Shown here piece after piece: positions 59,009-62,019 of a stretch of DNA of 62,019 nucleotides; within the stretch, counting starts at the first letter, position 1; every line of letters starts with the position of its first letter. A model generated the notes under the pieces. The model searched no databases. It saw only the letters and a list, made by a program, of their open reading frames with translations, and was not told the origin of the DNA. Source of the DNA: Planctomycetota bacterium (GTDB lineage Bacteria; Planctomycetota; GCA-002687715; DRQF01); the NCBI GenBank assembly GCA_011369445.1, contig DRQF01000090.1, positions 1 through 62,019 of the forward strand, given 5' to 3'. Position numbers and translations under genes: made by a program.

Positions 59009-60907
59009 ATGAGTAACAGCCGCGAGCTGCTGAAGAAGTACAGCCCTTCGAACGACGAGGTCGACAGGCTCTTGAACGACGCCCTTGAAGAAGGGGTGAG
59101 CGTCGAGGATTCCACCTACGACGAATCCGTCGGAAACTTCCAAAGGGACACGATCCTCAAAGGGAAGGTGATCAGCATCATCGGCGACGACGTGATCGTC
59201 GACATCGGATACAAGTCGGAAGGCGTGGTCGACATCCACGAATTCGGCGATACCCCCCCGCAGGTCAATGACGAGATCGAGGTCTACCTGGAAGAACTCG
59301 AAGACCAGATGGGAATGATGATCCTCTCGAAGAAGAAGGCGGATCGCATTCGAGGATGGAACCGAGTCGTTTCCGAGCACAAGGAAGGTGACGTCATCAA
59401 GGGCATGGTCATGCGGAAGATCAAAGGTGGTCTTCTCGTGGACATCGGCATTCCCGTGTTTCTGCCCGCCAGTCAAGTCAGCATCCGCCGCACGGCGGAT
59501 GTCTCCGCCTACATCGGCAAGGAAATCGAGGCTCGGATCATCAAGATCGACGAGAGCCGCATGAACATCGTCATCTCGCGCCGCAAACTCCTGGAAGAGG
59601 GACGCGATCAGCTCAAGCAGGAGCTTCTCTCGGATCTCGCCGAGGGGCAGTTGCGGCACGGCGTCGTCAAGAACATCGCGGACTTCGGCGCGTTCGTGGA
59701 CCTGGGCGGCATCGACGGCCTTCTCCACATCACCGACATGAGCTGGGGTCGGATCAACCATCCCTCCGAGATCCTGAAGATCGACGACGAGGTGGAGGTG
59801 AAGATCCTCAAGTTCGATCGGGACAACGAGCGCATCGCCCTCGGGCTCAAGCAGAAGACCGAAAGCCCGTGGCGGAAGATCGAAGAGCGATTCCGCCCTG
59901 GCGACCGCGTGCGCGGCGAGGTCGTGAACGTGATGTCCTACGGCGCGTTCATCAAGCTCGAAGAGGGCGTGGAGGGGCTGGTGCACATCTCCGAGATGAG
60001 TTGGACCCGTCGGGTCAATCACCCCAGCGAGCTCGTCAACATCGGCGATATCGTCGACGTGATCGTCCTGAACGTGAACGCCTCCAAGCAAGAGATCAGC
60101 CTCGGCATGAAGCAGGTCGAGGAGAACCCTTGGACGACCGTCGAGGACAAGTATCCCGTCGGAACGATCATTCGCGGTCGCGTTCGCAACTTGACGAACT
60201 ACGGAGCGTTCGTGGAGATCGAAGAAGGCATCGACGGCTTGTTGCATATCTCCGACATGAGCTGGACGCGCAAGATCAGCCACCCCTCCGAGATGGTCAA
60301 GAAGGGCGACGAGATCGAAACCATCGTTCTGTCGGTCGACCAGGACAAAAAGCGCGTCGCGCTGGGCATCAAGCAACTCAGCGAGGACCCCTGGATCGCC
60401 GACATCCCGACCCGCTACCGCGTGGGTGAGGAGTTGGAGGGCGAAGTCACGAAGATCACCAACTTCGGCGTCTTCGTGAACATCGGGAACGACCTCGAAG
60501 GCTTGATGCACATCTCGGAACTCTCCGATTCCAAGGTCGAGAATCCGGAGGAGATCGTGCATGTGGGCGACAAGGTTCTGGTCCGGATCATCAAGGTGAA
60601 CACCGAAGAGCGGAAGATCGGTCTCAGCCTCATGGACGTGGTCGAGCGAGCGGAGACACCTCCCCCCGCCGTCGAACGCCCGGAGGAGACCGAAGAGACC
60701 AAGGAATCCGACAAGGCCCCGGAGACGCCGGCCATCGAGGCCGAGTCCGCGCCGGAAGCCGTGGAGGTGGCTGCGACGGAATCCTCCGAGGCCGAGGCCA
60801 CTGTGCCCCCGACGGCGGAGGAGACCGATGCGCCGCAGGCCGAAGCGTCCCCCGAGGACACCGCGGAGGCCGCTGAAGACCCGGAGACCAAGGATTCCGA
60901 GGGTTGA
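59009..60907 (+). CDS. rpsA: 30S ribosomal protein S1
   Basis: The protein has 632 residues from ATG at 59009. There is no good ribosome-binding site (AAGGA lies more than 20 bases upstream), as in rpsA of other bacteria. Six S1 domains are seen in order: the first two bind the ribosome (LKGKVISIIGDDVIVDIG; IKGMVMRKIKGGLLVDIG), and four carry the RNA-binding pattern with GAFVDLGGIDGLLHITDMSW and its repeats up to NFGVFVNIGNDLEGLMHI. The last 85 residues are a low-complexity tail rich in Glu, Ala and Pro, longer than usual. S1 recruits mRNA to the ribosome. It follows cmk, a widely conserved neighbour. Confidence 0.97.
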   Translation: MSNSRELLKKYSPSNDEVDRLLNDALEEGVSVEDSTYDESVGNFQRDTILKGKVISIIGDDVIVDIGYKSEGVVDIHEFGDTPPQVNDEIEVYLEELEDQMGMMILSKKKADRIRGWNRVVSEHKEGDVIKGMVMRKIKGGLLVDIGIPVFLPASQVSIRRTADVSAYIGKEIEARIIKIDESRMNIVISRRKLLEEGRDQLKQELLSDLAEGQLRHGVVKNIADFGAFVDLGGIDGLLHITDMSWGRINHPSEILKIDDEVEVKILKFDRDNERIALGLKQKTESPWRKIEERFRPGDRVRGEVVNVMSYGAFIKLEEGVEGLVHISEMSWTRRVNHPSELVNIGDIVDVIVLNVNASKQEISLGMKQVEENPWTTVEDKYPVGTIIRGRVRNLTNYGAFVEIEEGIDGLLHISDMSWTRKISHPSEMVKKGDEIETIVLSVDQDKKRVALGIKQLSEDPWIADIPTRYRVGEELEGEVTKITNFGVFVNIGNDLEGLMHISELSDSKVENPEEIVHVGDKVLVRIIKVNTEERKIGLSLMDVVERAETPPPAVERPEETEETKESDKAPETPAIEAESAPEAVEVAATESSEAEATVPPTAEETDAPQAEASPEDTAEAAEDPETKDSEG

Positions 60908-60923
60908 GAAAAAAAGGAGCTTT

Positions 60924-60945
60924 CCGCCGGGCGACGGCCCGGCGG
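60924..60945 (+). terminator. Hairpin after rpsA
   Basis: CCGCCGGGC and GCCCGGCGG (60924-60932 and 60937-60945) form a nine-base-pair GC stem with loop GACG, 16 bases after the rpsA stop and just before the next gene. No T-run follows, so it may lower but not stop transcription into the lipoprotein gene. Confidence 0.5.
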
Positions 60946-60956
60946 ATCGTCCAATC

Positions 60957-61997
60957 ATGTCGCGAATATCGCTCGTCATCCTGAGCGTGGTCTTCCTCTT
61001 CTCTTGCGGGACCGAGGGTGAGGCCCCGTCGGCCGTCGGTCCGCAGAACGCCGTGTCCAGGGGGCAAGGGCCCGCCGAAGCGCAGCCCGCCTCTGAAGAT
61101 TTCTTTCGGGAACGGGTCGAGGCCGTGGGGCAATTGCTTCTCAAGCATCAGCCCGAAAAAGCTTTCGAGCTTCTCGAGGCCACCTGGCCTCTGAGTCCCC
61201 CCGAGCCGTTCCTGACCCGCTTGCGAGCCCTGGACCTTCGGTGTCGCCGGGCCCTGCGCGATGGAGTGTGGATGTCCGCGCGGGTGGAGTTCTCCCAGAA
61301 GAACTTCGAGATGGGCGCGGTCGTCGTGGGAGAAGTGATCGTCGAGAATCGCTCCTCCGAGATTCTTTCCATTCCGGCCACGCGAGCCGTAAGCTCCGAG
61401 CTCGAGGGAAAGACCGAGGAGACCTCCGCCTCCATCCTCAGAACGACGGTGACCTATCGGGAGTATGTCCCCGACGGCACCCTTGTGACGGAAAGCGATG
61501 TGGGCAACTTTTTCCTCGATCGGGACATTCGTCTCGATCCAGGAGAGACCCGTCGTTTCCCGGTCGACATCGACACGTTGGCGCACAACCCAAGCGGGCT
61601 GATGCTCCGGACCTACACCGTCTCCGGACGCATCTACGCACCCTACGTGCTGGTGGGCGACGTCGAACTCCCCGGCCCGGTGGACGTTCAAGGGGCGACG
61701 ATCCGCGTCTACCCCCGGGGCGCCAAGCATCTCGCCAAGCGCCCCCTCGAGCGCGTGCGAGAAGCCTTTCGAAAATCGAGCCCCATTCACCTGACCCTCG
61801 CGGCCTCCTATGTCCAACCGGATGAGTTGCGGGAGCTGTTGGAGTTTCTCGTGACGCGCATGGAAGCCCCGGAGACGTCCGAAGCCATGCGAAATGCCCT
61901 CGTGGCCTGCTTTCAGATCCTGGCCGGCGACGGGCTGAAAAGGGACCGCGCCCAGTGGTCGGCGTGGGCCAAGAAACGAATCGGAGAGGTCAGATGA
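60957..61997 (+). CDS. Lipoprotein of unknown function
   Basis: The protein has 346 residues from ATG at 60957. The signal ends in a lipobox, LVILSVVFLFSCGTEG (Cys at 17). A Pro/Glu/Ala-rich linker follows, then an alpha-helical part (VGQLLLKHQPEKAFELLEATW), then a beta-rich part that resembles an Ig-like or adhesion module (MGAVVVGEVIVENRSSEIL, DIRLDPGETRRFPVDIDTL). The last 90 residues are helical and HEAT-like (ELRELLEFLVTRMEAPETSE). No known domain is recognised. It is co-directional with rpsA, separated by a hairpin, and its stop overlaps the next start. Confidence 0.75.
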   Translation: MSRISLVILSVVFLFSCGTEGEAPSAVGPQNAVSRGQGPAEAQPASEDFFRERVEAVGQLLLKHQPEKAFELLEATWPLSPPEPFLTRLRALDLRCRRALRDGVWMSARVEFSQKNFEMGAVVVGEVIVENRSSEILSIPATRAVSSELEGKTEETSASILRTTVTYREYVPDGTLVTESDVGNFFLDRDIRLDPGETRRFPVDIDTLAHNPSGLMLRTYTVSGRIYAPYVLVGDVELPGPVDVQGATIRVYPRGAKHLAKRPLERVREAFRKSSPIHLTLAASYVQPDELRELLEFLVTRMEAPETSEAMRNALVACFQILAGDGLKRDRAQWSAWAKKRIGEVR

Positions 61998-62019
61998 GCA
62001 TGTCCCCGGACGACTCCCG
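61994..62019 (+). CDS. Start of a further gene, cut by the window edge
   Basis: ATG at 61994 overlaps the stop of the lipoprotein gene as ATGA, with GGAGAGG a few bases upstream, so a coupled gene most likely starts here. Only eight codons (MSMSPDDS) are visible and nothing can be said of its function. Confidence 0.4.

Noticed and set aside
58961-61144. Long open frame antisense to rpsA (727 codons)
   Set aside because: It mirrors the repeats of S1 (DLVHVDDL-like runs) and ends inside unrelated sequence; rpsA on the plus strand explains the region.

Overview
The window is GC-rich bacterial chromosome, densely coding, with short intergenic gaps and many 4-11 base gene overlaps. The gene content points to a Planctomycetota or closely related PVC-group bacterium. 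The evidence is a DUF1549/DUF1553 cytochrome protein paired with a Tat-exported DUF1501 protein, a PA14-containing multi-haem lipoprotein cytochrome paired with a dehydrogenase-type beta-propeller, a sulfatase C-terminus, a membrane Ser/Thr kinase and many large secreted proteins. This assignment is an inference; there is no rRNA or other decisive marker in the window. LpxH and several lipoprotein or outer-envelope-type proteins fit a diderm envelope. No tRNA, rRNA, CRISPR array, insertion sequence or prophage was recognised.

Layout. 1-5.6 kb: the end of a sulfatase-HEAT protein, then two ELM1-family putative glycosyltransferases facing each other tail to tail with overlapping 3' ends; one is fused to a GT8-like domain. 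5.7-10.9 kb: a nitroreductase, a giant MscS-type mechanosensitive channel and a HEAT-repeat membrane protein. 11-19.7 kb: a secreted redox/catabolic block (five-haem PA14 cytochrome, PQQ/NHL-type propeller, DUF1501 and DUF1549/DUF1553 proteins). 19.8-26.6 kb: a peroxiredoxin whose peroxidatic cysteine codon is an in-frame TGA (probable selenoprotein), SurE, a six-TM Ser/Thr kinase, an RNA uracil-5 methyltransferase, and a three-gene minus-strand run (BtpA family, cysteine dioxygenase family, alpha/beta hydrolase). 26.7-34.3 kb: secreted proteins of unknown function (one apparently starting at ATT), RecD2 helicase, a GT4 glycosyltransferase and a PilZ protein. 34.5-41.4 kb: an NhaC antiporter, a nine-repeat carboxypeptidase-regulatory-like surface protein, a candidate small RNA, and RpiB coupled to a TsaC/tyrosine-phosphatase fusion. 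41.5-51.1 kb: a histidine kinase/NtrC pair, DnaK, and a four-gene ABC/GldG/DUF4340 operon. 51.1 kb to the end: a diguanylate cyclase divergent from a long plus-strand run. That run holds two GT2 glycosyltransferases (one catalytically degenerate), a FemAB-like protein, an NtrC-like regulator with an altered GAFTGA loop, LpxH, Cmk, ribosomal protein S1, a lipoprotein and the start of another gene.

Themes. Envelope and polysaccharide genes recur (ELM1/GT8, GT4, GT2 pair, FemAB, LpxH, GldG/DUF4340). There is a c-di-GMP output protein (PilZ with intact RxxxR and NxSxxG) and a source (GGDEF with an intact I-site), about 17 kb apart. The most distinctive observations are the UGA-containing peroxiredoxin with a hairpin just downstream of the UGA, the TsaC-phosphatase fusion coupled to rpiB, the GT8-ELM1 fusion with a convergent ELM1 paralogue, the candidate small RNA at 39.75-39.90 kb, the loss of DxD in one GT2 of a tandem pair, and the GAYTDA loop in an NtrC-family regulator.
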